In this document: positions 46,053 to 55,431 of the stretch, in pieces
How positions within the stretch are numbered: position 1 is the stretch's first letter
Layout: each line of letters opens with the position of its first letter
Source: an uncultured Paracoccaceae bacterium
GTDB lineage: Bacteria; Pseudomonadota; Alphaproteobacteria; Rhodobacterales; Rhodobacteraceae
Assembly: GCA_947503965.1 (NCBI GenBank)
Contig: CANNFU010000005.1
Coordinates: 277,208-341,207, forward strand
Length of the DNA stretch: 64,000 nucleotides
Direction: 5' to 3'
Notes under the pieces: model-generated
What the model was told of the DNA's origin: nothing
The model's input: only the letters and a program-made list of their open reading frames with translations
Database searches by the model: none
Program-made: the position numbers and the translations under genes

Positions 46053-46113
46053 CGCGTTTCAGTTTTTGACAGACTGGTACCCCCTGCCCCGCACCAATGC
46101 TGGCTTCTGATAA

Positions 46114-46989
46114 TCAGGTGAATTTCCGGAACAGCTTCGTCTGGTCGAACATGTCTTCCAGCGCTTCCATCCTCGCCTTCGTATCCTCCCAGTTCAGGTT
46201 CTGGACCACCGAGATCATCGTCTCGATCAGCAGCAGCGTTGTGGCCGCGGAGTCCCAGGCTGACGGCACCACGATCCGGCTGCTGAAGCTGATATCGGCA
46301 AGTTGGTGGATCGGCGACCGCCACTGATCCGTGAACAGGATCAGCTTGGCCCCCTGCGCATGGGCCATCTCGGCCAGTTTCAGCGTGTTGTTTTCATATC
46401 GCCGGACATCGAAAACCACGACGACATCGCCCTTTTTGACGTCCAGCAGATAGTGCGGCCAGGTGTTCGATGTGGACTGGATATGAGTGATGTCCGGCCG
46501 GATCACCTGCATATGCAGGAACAGGTATTCGGCCATCGTATGTGTGATCCGGCCCCCCACGATATACAGATGCCGCGACCGGTCGGCGACCAGATGGCAG
46601 GCCGCATCAAACGCCTGCGGATTGATCTGGCCCAGCGTGTGGCGAATATTGTCGATCACCGCGTCGGTAAACCGGTTCAGCATATGACCCGATGGCGCGC
46701 CGTCGGCCCAGGTATCATGCTTGGCAATCGGGCTTTTGGCTTTGGCGCGCAATTCCTCGCGCAGTTCGGCCTGAAACTCGGGGTAGCCCTTGAAGCCAAG
46801 CTTTTGCACCATGCGCGCCACGGTGGGGACAGACACGTTTGCATCCTTGGCCAGCGCCGCAAGAGGACCAAGGCCCGAGGCCGGATAATTCTCGAGGATG
46901 GAATGCGCCAACTGCCGTTCCGCCCGGGTCAGGTCATCCAGCTTTTCCTGGATACGGTCGGATATTGTCAGCGTCGCCTCAGACATCAT
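46114..46989 (-). CDS. MurR/RpiR-family transcriptional regulator
   Basis: The protein of about 291 residues has an N-terminal helix-turn-helix (LAALAKDANVSVPTVARMVQKLGFKGYPEF) and a C-terminal SIS sugar-isomerase-like domain (about 120-260: HLYIVGGRITHTMAEY, KKGDVVVVFDVRRYENNT). SIS domains in this family bind phosphosugars or other small ligands. It is divergent from the amidohydrolase-TRAP operon and is its likely regulator. The start at 46989 (MMSEATL) follows GGGGG; ATG at 46998 has no ribosome site. Confidence 0.88.
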   Translation of the reverse strand: MMSEATLTISDRIQEKLDDLTRAERQLAHSILENYPASGLGPLAALAKDANVSVPTVARMVQKLGFKGYPEFQAELREELRAKAKSPIAKHDTWADGAPSGHMLNRFTDAVIDNIRHTLGQINPQAFDAACHLVADRSRHLYIVGGRITHTMAEYLFLHMQVIRPDITHIQSTSNTWPHYLLDVKKGDVVVVFDVRRYENNTLKLAEMAHAQGAKLILFTDQWRSPIHQLADISFSSRIVVPSAWDSAATTLLLIETMISVVQNLNWEDTKARMEALEDMFDQTKLFRKFT

Positions 46990-47053
46990 CGCCCCCATTT
47001 TGATCGAAAAATTACCAGACCCATCAGATCATGATAATTTTTTCACAATTCTG

Positions 47054-47082
47054 TTGACACAAACCGTTCAAGGCAAGCAATT
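47054..47082 (+). promoter_or_regulatory. Possible promoter of the amidohydrolase-TRAP operon
   Basis: A perfect -35 box TTGACA (47054-47059) is followed after 17 bases by a weak -10 GCAATT (47077-47082), with the coding start at 47100. A weak -10 fits a controlled promoter. Confidence 0.4.
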
Positions 47083-47099
47083 TGTGCTGGGGGACCGGA

Positions 47100-47879
47100 A
47101 TGAATCATCGCCAGACAGACTTTGAACAGGACCGCGTGAGGGTGACAAACCCGTCCGGCGCATCGTCCGTCGTTCTGGTCTGTGAACACGCAACCTCTTA
47201 TATTCCGGCGCATTTTGCCAATCTCGGCCTGCCGGACGAGGCGCTGAAAACCCATATCGCGTGGGATCCGGGCGCGTTGGCCGTCGCACAGGAATTGTCG
47301 CGCCGACTGGATGCGGTGCTGATCGCGGGCGGCGCGTCGCGGCTGGTTTATGACTGCAATCGGCCGCCCGACGCCCCTGACGCGATGCCGTCACAAAGCG
47401 AAATCCATCACATTCCGGGCAACCAGAACCTGTCAGCGGCAGACAAGGCCGCGCGCGTGGCAGAGTATTACGAACCGTTCCGCGCCCGGCTGGCCCAGAC
47501 CATGGACACCGCCACGGATCCGGTCCTTGTTACCATCCACAGCTTCACCCCTGTCTATCACGGCCAGCCCCGCACTGTCGAAATCGGGGTTCTGCATGAC
47601 AACGACAGCCGACTGGCCGACGCGATGCTGACCTGCGCCACCGGTCACACCACGGCCGCGGTCCGCCGCAATCAACCGTACGGTCCGGAACATGGTGTCA
47701 CCCATACGCTTAAGGAACATGCGCTGCCGGGCAATCATCCGAATGTGATGCTGGAAATCCGCAGCGACCTGATTGCCAACAGCGTGGACCAGATCGCGAT
47801 GGCGGGTTTGCTGGCAGGCTGGCTTGCCGACGGGTTCGCCCGCACGGGTCTTGCGGGGGCCGTCAGATGCGTGGCCTGA
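47100..47879 (+). CDS. N-formylglutamate amidohydrolase-family protein
   Basis: The 259-residue metal-dependent amidohydrolase of the FGase family has VLVCEHATSYIPAHFANLGL (residues 25-44), HIAWDPGALAVAQELS, YDCNRPP and TIHSFTPVYHG. The family hydrolyses N-formylglutamate or related gamma- or N-acyl glutamates; no hut genes are present here. It leads the TRAP operon and overlaps the small permease gene by 13 bases. Given a glutamine-synthetase-like ligase downstream, release of a glutamyl group from a modified intermediate is an attractive role. Confidence 0.85.
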   Translation: MNHRQTDFEQDRVRVTNPSGASSVVLVCEHATSYIPAHFANLGLPDEALKTHIAWDPGALAVAQELSRRLDAVLIAGGASRLVYDCNRPPDAPDAMPSQSEIHHIPGNQNLSAADKAARVAEYYEPFRARLAQTMDTATDPVLVTIHSFTPVYHGQPRTVEIGVLHDNDSRLADAMLTCATGHTTAAVRRNQPYGPEHGVTHTLKEHALPGNHPNVMLEIRSDLIANSVDQIAMAGLLAGWLADGFARTGLAGAVRCVA

Positions 47880-48436
47880 TGCGCGGCTATATCACGGCGG
47901 TCGATGCCGTGAATTACCGGGTCGGGCGGATCATGATGTATGGCGTGTTTGTCCTCATGGGTATCCTGCTGTGGTCATCGATCAGCAAGACATTCTTTCT
48001 GCCCTCGCTCTGGACGCTGGAAATTGCCCAATTCGCCATGGTGGCCTATTACATTCTGGGCGGGCCCTATTCGATCCAGCTTGGCTCGAATGTGCGGATG
48101 GACCTGCTTTATGGCGGCTGGTCAGTGCGGCGAAAAGCGTGGTTCGATCTGGTCACCATCCTGTTCCTGACCTTCTATTTGTGCGTCCTGCTTTACGGCG
48201 CGGTCGGCTCCACCGCCTATTCGCTGGGTTATTGGAAAACCGAACCGTTTTCGTTCTTTGCGGGCCTTCTGACAGGGAGCGAGGAGATCGGGCGCATGGA
48301 ACGCTCCTCCTCCGCATGGCGGCCGTATATGTGGCCGATCAAGACCGTGATGATCGTCGGCTTTTTCCTGATGATCCTGCAATGCCTGTCTGAACTGTTC
48401 AAAGATGTGCTGCGCCTGAAAGGTGAAACGATCTGA
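47867..48436 (+). CDS. TRAP transporter small permease (DctQ type)
   Basis: This 189-residue protein has four membrane helices and the DctQ signature LEIAQFAMVAYYILGGPYSIQLGSNVRMD near residues 50-80. Small permeases scaffold the large subunit in TRAP uptake systems. The stop and the next ATG share the sequence CTGATG, so translation is coupled. A cytoplasmic/periplasmic insertion around 125-150 is longer than usual. Confidence 0.9.
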   Translation: MRGLMRGYITAVDAVNYRVGRIMMYGVFVLMGILLWSSISKTFFLPSLWTLEIAQFAMVAYYILGGPYSIQLGSNVRMDLLYGGWSVRRKAWFDLVTILFLTFYLCVLLYGAVGSTAYSLGYWKTEPFSFFAGLLTGSEEIGRMERSSSAWRPYMWPIKTVMIVGFFLMILQCLSELFKDVLRLKGETI

Positions 48437-49761
48437 TGTCGTATGAAGTGATCGCGACCCTGATGTTTTCCACCATGATGCTGATGCTGCTGACAGGGCA
48501 GCGGGTGTTCGGGGCCATCGGTTTTGTGGCGGTCGTCGCTGCATTGCTTTTGTGGGGCGACAATGGCGGGCATGATATCGGTTTTTCAGCGGCGATGAAG
48601 CTGATGAAATGGTATCCGCTGCTGACACTGCCGATGTTCATTTTCATGGGCTATGTGCTGTCGGAAAGCAAAATCGCCGATGACCTTTACCGCATGTTCC
48701 ATGTCTGGATGGGCGGCCTGCGCGGCGGGCTGGCGATCGGGACCATCGGGCTGATGGTGCTGATTTCGGCCATGAACGGGCTGAGCGTCGCAGGCATGGC
48801 CATCGGGGCAACCATCGCCCTGCCGGAACTGCTCAAACGCGGATATGACAAACGGATGGTGACCGGGGTCATTCAGGCCGGATCAAGCCTTGGTATTCTT
48901 GTGCCGCCATCTGTCGTGCTGGTGCTATACGCGATGATCGCACGGCAACCGGTCGGGCAATTGTGGCTCGCCGGGGTCATTCCGGGGCTGATGATGGCCG
49001 CACTTTTCATCGCCTACATCGCCATCCGCTGCCGGATCAACCCGGCCCTTGGCCCCGCTCTCAGCGCAGAGGACCGGGCCATGCCACGCGCGGAAAAGCT
49101 GCGGCTGCTGCGGGCAGGTCTACTCCCGCTGGTGATCTTCGCGGTGATGATGGTGCCATTCGTGAATGGCTGGACATCGCTGGTGGAAAGCTCCGCCATT
49201 GGCGCGCTGGCGGCCTTGGTCGCGGCAATCGTCAAAGGGCGGATGACGCGCGAGGTCTTTGAAAACTCCGTCCGCAACACGCTGGGCATCACCTGCATGT
49301 TCATGTGGATCATCCTTGCCGCGCTGGCCTTTGGCGCGGTGTTCGATGGGTTGGGCGCGGTCAAGGCCATCGAAAGCCTGTTCACCGAACAACTCAACCT
49401 CAGCCCCTGGATGATCCTGATCCTGATGCAGCTCAGCTTTATCCTGATGGGCACGTTTCTGGATGACACAGCCATGCTGGTCATCGTTGCCCCGCTTTAT
49501 GTGCCGCTGGTCGGCGCGCTGGGGTTTGACCTGATCTGGTACGGTATCCTTTATACGATCACGACACAGATCGCCTATATGACCCCGCCCTTTGGCTATA
49601 ACCTGTTCCTGATGCGGGCCATGGCCCCGCCGGAAATTGCGCTGCGCGACATCTACGCATCGATCACGCCGTTTGTGCTGGTGATGGTGCTCGCGCTGGC
49701 ACTGGTGATGATCTTTCCGGGACTTGCCACATGGCTGCCCGGCTACGTTTACGGAAACTGA
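48436..49761 (+). CDS. TRAP transporter large permease (DctM type)
   Basis: The 441-residue membrane protein has about 12 helices. The DctM motifs are seen: GGLRGGLAIGTIG, ASSLGILVPPSVVLVLYAM, MGTFLDDTAMLVIVAPLYVP and TPPFGYNLFLMR. It carries the substrate across the inner membrane with a sodium gradient. Second gene of the three-part transporter. Confidence 0.95.
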   Translation: MSYEVIATLMFSTMMLMLLTGQRVFGAIGFVAVVAALLLWGDNGGHDIGFSAAMKLMKWYPLLTLPMFIFMGYVLSESKIADDLYRMFHVWMGGLRGGLAIGTIGLMVLISAMNGLSVAGMAIGATIALPELLKRGYDKRMVTGVIQAGSSLGILVPPSVVLVLYAMIARQPVGQLWLAGVIPGLMMAALFIAYIAIRCRINPALGPALSAEDRAMPRAEKLRLLRAGLLPLVIFAVMMVPFVNGWTSLVESSAIGALAALVAAIVKGRMTREVFENSVRNTLGITCMFMWIILAALAFGAVFDGLGAVKAIESLFTEQLNLSPWMILILMQLSFILMGTFLDDTAMLVIVAPLYVPLVGALGFDLIWYGILYTITTQIAYMTPPFGYNLFLMRAMAPPEIALRDIYASITPFVLVMVLALALVMIFPGLATWLPGYVYGN

Positions 49762-49808
49762 AAAAACAGACCGGGCCAACCCGGCATAACCCAACAAGGA
49801 GAAAAGTG

Positions 49809-50840
49809 ATGACAACACGACGCAAGTTTATCAAAGGGGCCGCCATGGCCGCCCCCGCCACGCTGGCCGCTCCGGCGCTCGCGCAAAGCACAATCACATG
49901 GCGGATGCAGACCTATGCCGGTGCCGCGCTGGCCGCCGAGGTGATCGACCCCGCCATCGCCATGTTCAACAAGATCGCAGGCGACCGGATGCAGATCGAA
50001 CTCTTTTATGCCGACCAGCTGGTCCCCACGGGCGAGCTGTTTCAGGCGCTGCAGCGGGGCACTATCGACGCGGTGCAATCGGATGATGACAGCATGGCAT
50101 CACCCACCGAGGTCACCGTGTTCGGCGGCTATTTCCCCTTCGGCTCGCGCTACTCGCTCGACGTGCCGGTGCTGTTCAACCAGTACGGGCTGAACGAAAT
50201 CTGGGCCGAAGAATACGCCGCTGTCGGCGTCAAACATGTCAGCGCCGGTGCCTGGGACCCTTGCCATTTCGCCACCAAGGACCCGATCCGGTCGCTCGCC
50301 GATCTGGAAGGCAAGCGCATTTTCACCTTCCCCACCGCAGGCCGGTTCCTGGCGCAATTCGGAGTCGTACCGGTCAACCTGCCGTGGGAAGATATCGAGG
50401 TCGCGGTCCAGACCGGCGAACTCGACGGCATCGCATGGTCCGGCATTACCGAGGATTATACCGTGGGCTGGGCGGACGTGACCAACTACTTCCTGACCAA
50501 CAACATCTCGGGCGCGTGGATCGGGCATTTCTTTGCAAACATGGACCGCTGGAACGAACTGCCGGAAGACCTGCAAACCCTGTTCCAGGTCTGCTGCGAA
50601 CAGTCGCATTACTATCGCCAGCACTGGTACTGGGGCGGTGAGGCCAATCTGCGGGTCAATGGCACCAAGCTGGAACTGACCACGATTCCCGATGCGGAAT
50701 GGGCGACGGTTGAGGCAGCCGCCCGCGAATTCTGGGAAGAAATCGCCGCCGAAAGCGACACCAAGCGCAAGGTCGTCGATATCTTCAAACAGTATAACGC
50801 GGATATGGAAAAGGCCGGACGGCCCTACCGCTACACCTGA
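49809..50840 (+). CDS. TRAP transporter substrate-binding protein
   Basis: This 343-residue periplasmic protein has a twin-arginine-like signal (TTRRKFIKGAAMAAPATLAA, cleaved after ALAQ near residue 25). The DctP fold follows, with FPTAGRFLAQFGVVPVNLPW and AVQTGELDGIAWSG, where the conserved Arg anchors carboxylates in most members. The start at 49809 has AAGGAG upstream; 26 earlier codons overlap the permease gene. The ligand is unknown. It completes the TRAP set. Confidence 0.92.
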   Translation: MTTRRKFIKGAAMAAPATLAAPALAQSTITWRMQTYAGAALAAEVIDPAIAMFNKIAGDRMQIELFYADQLVPTGELFQALQRGTIDAVQSDDDSMASPTEVTVFGGYFPFGSRYSLDVPVLFNQYGLNEIWAEEYAAVGVKHVSAGAWDPCHFATKDPIRSLADLEGKRIFTFPTAGRFLAQFGVVPVNLPWEDIEVAVQTGELDGIAWSGITEDYTVGWADVTNYFLTNNISGAWIGHFFANMDRWNELPEDLQTLFQVCCEQSHYYRQHWYWGGEANLRVNGTKLELTTIPDAEWATVEAAAREFWEEIAAESDTKRKVVDIFKQYNADMEKAGRPYRYT

Positions 50841-50841
50841 C

Positions 50842-50912
50842 CGGCGTCCCGGGCCTGTCCCGGGACCTCAACCAGACCCAACGTGGAGGCCCCGGGTCAA
50901 GCCCGGGGCGCC
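50842..50912. repeat. Pair of GC-rich extragenic palindromes
   Basis: GTCCCGGG-N5-CCCGGGAC (50846-50866) and GCCCCGGG-TCAAG-CCCGGGGC (50889-50909) stand back to back. They resemble the REP-like CCCGGGTCAAGCCCGGG elements scattered in alphaproteobacterial genomes. They may stabilise the TRAP mRNA end or limit read-through. Confidence 0.7.
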
Positions 50913-50933
50913 ATTTCGACAAAGGATAGTTTC

Positions 50934-52298
50934 ATGCCCGGCACCCTCAGCTTCGACGATCTCAAATCCCGTGTGGCGGACGGGGCCATCGATACCGTTC
51001 TGACCTGCTTTGTGGATATGCAGGGGCGGCTGATGGGCAAACGCTTTCACGCCGTCAACTTTGTCGAAACCTCGTTCAAGGAAACCCATTGCTGCAACTA
51101 CCTGCTGGCCACCGATCTGGAGATGGCGACGCCTGACGGCTATGCCGCCACAAGCTGGCAAAAGGGCTATGGCGATTATATCATGGCCCCGGACCTGAGC
51201 ACCCTGCGGCTCACGCCATGGCTCGATGGCACCGCCATGGTGCTGTGCGATATCCTTGATCACCACACCCACGCACCCGTGCCACACGATCCCCGCGCCG
51301 TCCTGAAAAAGCAGGTCGCACGGCTCAAGGACATGGGCTTTGACGCCATGATGGCGACCGAGCTTGAGTTCTTCCTGTTCGAGAAATCCTTTGACGATAT
51401 CCGCAAGGATAGCTTTCGCGATCTGGTGCCGATCAGCGGTTACAACGAAGACTACCACATTCTGCAGACCACCAAGGAAGAACATGTGATGCGCCCGATC
51501 CGCAATCACCTGTTCGCCGCCGGTCTGCCTATTGAAAACACCAAAGGCGAGGCTGAGACCGGGCAGGAAGAGTTGAACATCCGCTATGCACCTGCCGTCG
51601 ACTGTGCCGACCATCACAGCATCGCCAAGAACGCGATCAAGGAAATCGCATGGGCGCACGGTCACGCCGCGACATTCCTGCCGAAATGGCATCACGACAA
51701 AGTCGGCAGTTCATCCCACGTGCATCAGTCGCTGTGGAAGGACGGGGAACCGGCCTTCTATGACGCCGACGCTGATCTGGGCATGTCCGACCTGATGAAA
51801 CACTACATGGCCGGGCTGATCGCCTATGCCCCTGACTACACCTTCTTTCTGGCCCCCTACATCAACAGTTACAAACGCTTCGCCAAAGGCACCTTTGCGC
51901 CCACCAAAACCGTCTGGTCCGTGGATAACCGCACCGCCGGTTTTCGCCTCTGTGGTGACGGCACCAAAGGCGTGCGCGTCGAATGCCGCATCGGAGGGTC
52001 CGACCTCAACCCCTATCTGGCGCAGGCTGCCATGCTGGCCGCAGGCATCAAGGGGATCGAGGACAAGATGGACCTCGCTCCACCCACCAAAGGCGACGTT
52101 TACGAAGACGCCAAGGCGGCGGATATTCCCCAGACCTTGCGCGCCGCGACCGAAACCCTACGCAATTCCGCTTTCCTGCGCGACGCCATGGGCGACGATG
52201 TGATCGACCATTACACCCGCTGCGCCGAGTGGGAGCAGGAAGAATTTGACCGCGTCGTCACCGACTGGGAAATCGCAAGGGGGTTCGAGCGGGCATAA
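50934..52298 (+). CDS. Glutamine-synthetase-family ligase (gamma-glutamyl-amine synthetase type)
   Basis: The product of about 454 residues has the GS beta-grasp N-terminus (TCFVDMQGRLMGKRFHA) and catalytic ATP-grasp segments ATELEFFLFEK, HHDKVGSSSHVHQSL, NSYKRFAKGTFAPTKTVWSV and RVECRIGGSDLNPYL. It belongs with the PuuA/IpuC-like ligases, which join glutamate to amines, not the housekeeping GlnA. The TAA and next ATG overlap by one base (TAATG). Together with the dehydrogenases downstream this suggests gamma-glutamylation of an imported amine. Substrate inferred, not shown. Confidence 0.85.
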   Translation: MPGTLSFDDLKSRVADGAIDTVLTCFVDMQGRLMGKRFHAVNFVETSFKETHCCNYLLATDLEMATPDGYAATSWQKGYGDYIMAPDLSTLRLTPWLDGTAMVLCDILDHHTHAPVPHDPRAVLKKQVARLKDMGFDAMMATELEFFLFEKSFDDIRKDSFRDLVPISGYNEDYHILQTTKEEHVMRPIRNHLFAAGLPIENTKGEAETGQEELNIRYAPAVDCADHHSIAKNAIKEIAWAHGHAATFLPKWHHDKVGSSSHVHQSLWKDGEPAFYDADADLGMSDLMKHYMAGLIAYAPDYTFFLAPYINSYKRFAKGTFAPTKTVWSVDNRTAGFRLCGDGTKGVRVECRIGGSDLNPYLAQAAMLAAGIKGIEDKMDLAPPTKGDVYEDAKAADIPQTLRAATETLRNSAFLRDAMGDDVIDHYTRCAEWEQEEFDRVVTDWEIARGFERA

Positions 52299-52675
52299 TG
52301 ACCAGACTGATCGACCTGACCCCGCTTGCGCCTGTCACCGATGTTCCGGCGGCAACCGCATTTTTTCAGGATGTATTGAGTTTTGAACTTGTGGCGGCCT
52401 TTGACGGCTTTGCCTATCTGCGCCGGGATGGTGCCACAATCCGCCTGATCATGGCGCGCGGTGACATGAACGACGCGGCGCGACAGCAAGGCTATTACAT
52501 CGATGTCGAAGATGTGGACGCGCTGCATGAAACACTGTTGCCCGCTCTTTCCAAGCTGCCCGAAACGCATCATCAACCGCCAGCAGATACATCTTATGGT
52601 CAACGCGAATTCGTGGTCGTTTATGAGGCGCTGATGCTGGTTTTTGGTCAACCAATCCCTAAGGAGCCATCATGA
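52298..52675 (+). CDS. VOC-family (glyoxalase/bleomycin-resistance) protein
   Basis: The 125-residue single VOC module has the typical LAPVTDVPAATAFFQDVLSFEL opening and a C-terminal GQREFVVVYEALMLVFGQP strand. VOC proteins bind a metal and act as lyases, isomerases or resistance proteins. The context suggests handling a reactive intermediate such as an aldehyde. It overlaps the ligase before it by one base and the aldehyde dehydrogenase after it by 4 bases. Confidence 0.8.
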   Translation: MTRLIDLTPLAPVTDVPAATAFFQDVLSFELVAAFDGFAYLRRDGATIRLIMARGDMNDAARQQGYYIDVEDVDALHETLLPALSKLPETHHQPPADTSYGQREFVVVYEALMLVFGQPIPKEPS

Positions 52676-54042
52676 TCACCTGCATCTCCCCCATTGACGG
52701 CTCGGTCTACGCGGAACGGCCGACGCTCAGCGCCGATGCCGCGCAAGCCGCCGTCGCCCGCGCCAAAGGCGCACAATCGGCATGGGCCGCGCGGCCCTTG
52801 GCAGAACGGGTCGCACTGGTGCAGGCGGGTGTCGCCCGCGTTGGTGACATGAACGACGACATCGTGCCTGAACTCGCCCACCAGATGGGTCGTCCGATCC
52901 GCTACGGCGGTGAATTTGGCGGGTTCAACGAACGGGCCACCCATATGGCGCGGATCGCGGACGACGCGCTGGCAGATATCACCGTCGAAGATAGCGAGCA
53001 TTTCAGGCGCGTTATAAAACGGGTGTCGCACGGGGTCGTTCTGGTCGTGGCCCCGTGGAATTACCCTTACATGACCGCGATCAACACGGTCGCCCCGGCC
53101 CTGATCGCAGGCAATACAGTTATGCTGAAACACGCCTCGCAGACGCCGCTGGTCGGTGAACGGATGGCGCAGGCGTTCCACGACGCGGGCGTGCCAGCGG
53201 ACGTATTCCAGAACGTGTTTCTGGACCACCAGACAACATCCGACCTGATCGCCGCCAAGTCATTCGGCTTCGTGAATTTCACCGGCTCCGTCAGCGGCGG
53301 GCAGGCGATTGAACAGGCCGCCGCTGGAACCTTCACCGGGATCGGACTGGAACTGGGCGGCAAGGACCCGGGCTATGTCTGCGACGATGCCGACCTCGAT
53401 GCGGCGGTCGATACGCTGATCGACGGGGCGATGTTCAACTCCGGCCAGTGCTGCTGCGGGATTGAACGAATCTATGTGGCTGAACGGCATTTCGATGCTT
53501 TCGTGGCCAAAGCGGTCGAGATCGTGAATGGCTACGTTCTTGGCAACCCGCTCGACCCCGAAACCACATTGGGACCCATGGCGCATGTGCGCTTTGCCGA
53601 TGCGGTCCGCGCCCAAACGGCAGAGGCTATCGCCGCCGGGGCCACCGCCCATATCGACCCCGCCCGCTTCCCGCAGGATGGCGGGGCATACCTGATGCCG
53701 CAAATCCTGACAAACGTGACCCACGACATGCGCGTGATGCGCGAAGAAAGTTTCGGCCCCGTGGTCGGCATCATGCCGGTCAAGGACGATGCCGAAGCCA
53801 TCCGCCTGATGAACGACAGCCCCTATGGGCTGACCGCATCGGTTTGGACAAACGATGTCGCAAGGGCCGAGGCGATTGGCGATCAGATCGAAACCGGCAC
53901 CGTCTTCATGAACCGCGCCGATTATCTTGATCCGGGCCTCTGCTGGACCGGCTGCAAGGACACCGGGCGCGGTGGCGGTCTGTCCATCATCGGCTATCAC
54001 AACCTGACACGTCCCAAATCCTACCACCTCAAGAAGGCATAA
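52672..54042 (+). CDS. NAD(P)-dependent aldehyde dehydrogenase
   Basis: This 456-residue enzyme has the ALDH signatures VAPWNYPYMTAINTVAPALI, FTGSVSGGQ, GLELGGKDP with the catalytic Glu (about residue 228), and the nucleophile Cys in FNSGQCCCGIERI (about 260). It oxidises an aldehyde to an acid. The ATG overlaps the VOC gene (ATGA), and the iron alcohol dehydrogenase follows after 3 bases, so the alcohol-to-aldehyde-to-acid steps are encoded side by side. Confidence 0.93.
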   Translation: MITCISPIDGSVYAERPTLSADAAQAAVARAKGAQSAWAARPLAERVALVQAGVARVGDMNDDIVPELAHQMGRPIRYGGEFGGFNERATHMARIADDALADITVEDSEHFRRVIKRVSHGVVLVVAPWNYPYMTAINTVAPALIAGNTVMLKHASQTPLVGERMAQAFHDAGVPADVFQNVFLDHQTTSDLIAAKSFGFVNFTGSVSGGQAIEQAAAGTFTGIGLELGGKDPGYVCDDADLDAAVDTLIDGAMFNSGQCCCGIERIYVAERHFDAFVAKAVEIVNGYVLGNPLDPETTLGPMAHVRFADAVRAQTAEAIAAGATAHIDPARFPQDGGAYLMPQILTNVTHDMRVMREESFGPVVGIMPVKDDAEAIRLMNDSPYGLTASVWTNDVARAEAIGDQIETGTVFMNRADYLDPGLCWTGCKDTGRGGGLSIIGYHNLTRPKSYHLKKA

Positions 54043-54045
54043 ACC

Positions 54046-55191
54046 ATGTCGCTTACCGCTAACTGGTCCTACCCCACCTCTGTCCGCTTCGGCGCCGGGC
54101 GCATCGCCGAAATCGTCGATGCCTGTGCTGCTGCCGGGATCAAAAAACCTTTGCTGGTCACCGATCGTGGACTGGCCGGGATGGAGATCACCACCCGCAC
54201 GCTTGATCTGCTTGAGGCGGCGGGGCTTGGCCGCGCGATCTTTGCCGATGTGGACCCGAACCCCAATGAAAAGAACGCCGCCGCAGGGGTGCAAGCCTTC
54301 AAGGAAGGCGGGCATGACGGGGTGGTTGCCTTTGGCGGCGGCTCCGGCCTCGACCTTGGCAAGCTGGTGGCGTTTCTGGCCGGTCAGACCCGCCCGCTGT
54401 GGGATTTCGAAGACATCGGCGACTGGTGGACACGTGCGGATGCGGACGCCATCGCACCCATCGTCGCGGTGCCCACCACCGCCGGCACCGGGTCGGAGGT
54501 TGGGCGCGCATCGGTCATCACCAATTCCGAAACGGAAGAGAAAAAGATCATCTTTCACCCCAAATTCCTGCCCAGCGTCGTGATCTGCGACCCGGAACTG
54601 ACCGTCGGCATGCCAGGGTTCATCACCGCAGGCACCGGCCTTGATGCCTTTGCCCATTGTGTTGAGGCGTATTGTTCACCCCACTATCACCCCATGTCGC
54701 AAGGGATCGCGCTGGAAGGGATGCGGCTGGTCAAGGAATATCTGCCTCGCGCCTATGCCGACGGCACCGATATCGAAGCGCGCGCGCATATGATGTCCGC
54801 CGCCGCGATGGGGGCAACCGCGTTCCAGAAAGGGCTGGGGGCAATCCATGCCCTGTCCCATCCCATCGGAGCCATCCACCACACCCATCACGGGACTACC
54901 AACGCGGTTTGCATGCCCGCCGTGCTGCAATTCAACAAACCCGCGATCAGCGATATCATCGGCCGGGCGGCGGATTATCTGGGCATTGCAGGCGGGTGCG
55001 ACGGGTTCTGCGCCTATGTCGATGACCTGAACGCATCGCTGGGGATCCCGCGCACGCTAGGCGGTATCGGCGTCAGCAACCCCGATATCGACCGCATCGT
55101 CGCCGGCGCGCTCAAGGATCCCAGCACTGGCGGAAATCCGATCACCATGACAAAGGAAAACACAACAAAGCTCTTGCTTGCCTGTCTGTAA
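54046..55191 (+). CDS. Iron-containing alcohol dehydrogenase
   Basis: The 381-residue group III dehydrogenase has an N-terminal NAD fold (GRIAEIVDACAAAGIKKPLLVTDRG, GGGSGLDLGK). The iron site includes GTGLDAFAHCVEAY, HALSHPIGAIHHTHHG and the conserved His/Asp ligands. It oxidises a primary alcohol to the aldehyde used by the gene before it. Last gene of the ligase operon, ending shortly before the glycine riboswitch. Confidence 0.93.
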   Translation: MSLTANWSYPTSVRFGAGRIAEIVDACAAAGIKKPLLVTDRGLAGMEITTRTLDLLEAAGLGRAIFADVDPNPNEKNAAAGVQAFKEGGHDGVVAFGGGSGLDLGKLVAFLAGQTRPLWDFEDIGDWWTRADADAIAPIVAVPTTAGTGSEVGRASVITNSETEEKKIIFHPKFLPSVVICDPELTVGMPGFITAGTGLDAFAHCVEAYCSPHYHPMSQGIALEGMRLVKEYLPRAYADGTDIEARAHMMSAAAMGATAFQKGLGAIHALSHPIGAIHHTHHGTTNAVCMPAVLQFNKPAISDIIGRAADYLGIAGGCDGFCAYVDDLNASLGIPRTLGGIGVSNPDIDRIVAGALKDPSTGGNPITMTKENTTKLLLACL

Positions 55192-55213
55192 CAGGGCAGC
55201 ATCACGCCGAAAT

Positions 55214-55370
55214 CGACGTCGGGAGAACCAGTCAATCTGGTGCCGAAGGAGCAACCGCCCCGGAAACTCTCAGGCAAAAGGACCGACGCCGATACGAAGA
55301 CTCTGGAGAGTGGCACGGGACATGGGTGCCCGCCGAAGGGATAGCAATCTCAGGCACATGGACAGAGGGG
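55214..55370 (+). promoter_or_regulatory. Tandem glycine riboswitch
   Basis: Two aptamers stand in series. Aptamer 1 runs from about 55217 to 55288, with GCCGAAGGAGCAA and CTCTCAGGCAAAAGGAC closed by GTCGG/CCGAC. Aptamer 2 runs from about 55300 to 55368, with CGCCGAAGGG and ATCTCAGGCACATGGAC closed by CTCTG/CAGAG. Glycine binding normally switches on glycine cleavage genes, here gcvT-gcvH-gcvP. Confidence 0.95.
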
Positions 55371-55431
55371 GCATCACGCGTAAAGGGCACACCTTTGCGC
55401 CAAAGTGGTGCCGGAAGATATGACTATCTGA

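Noticed and set aside
53260..54657. A 465-codon minus-strand frame opposite the two dehydrogenases
   Set aside because: It spans two well-defined plus-strand genes and their junction; no recognisable protein features.
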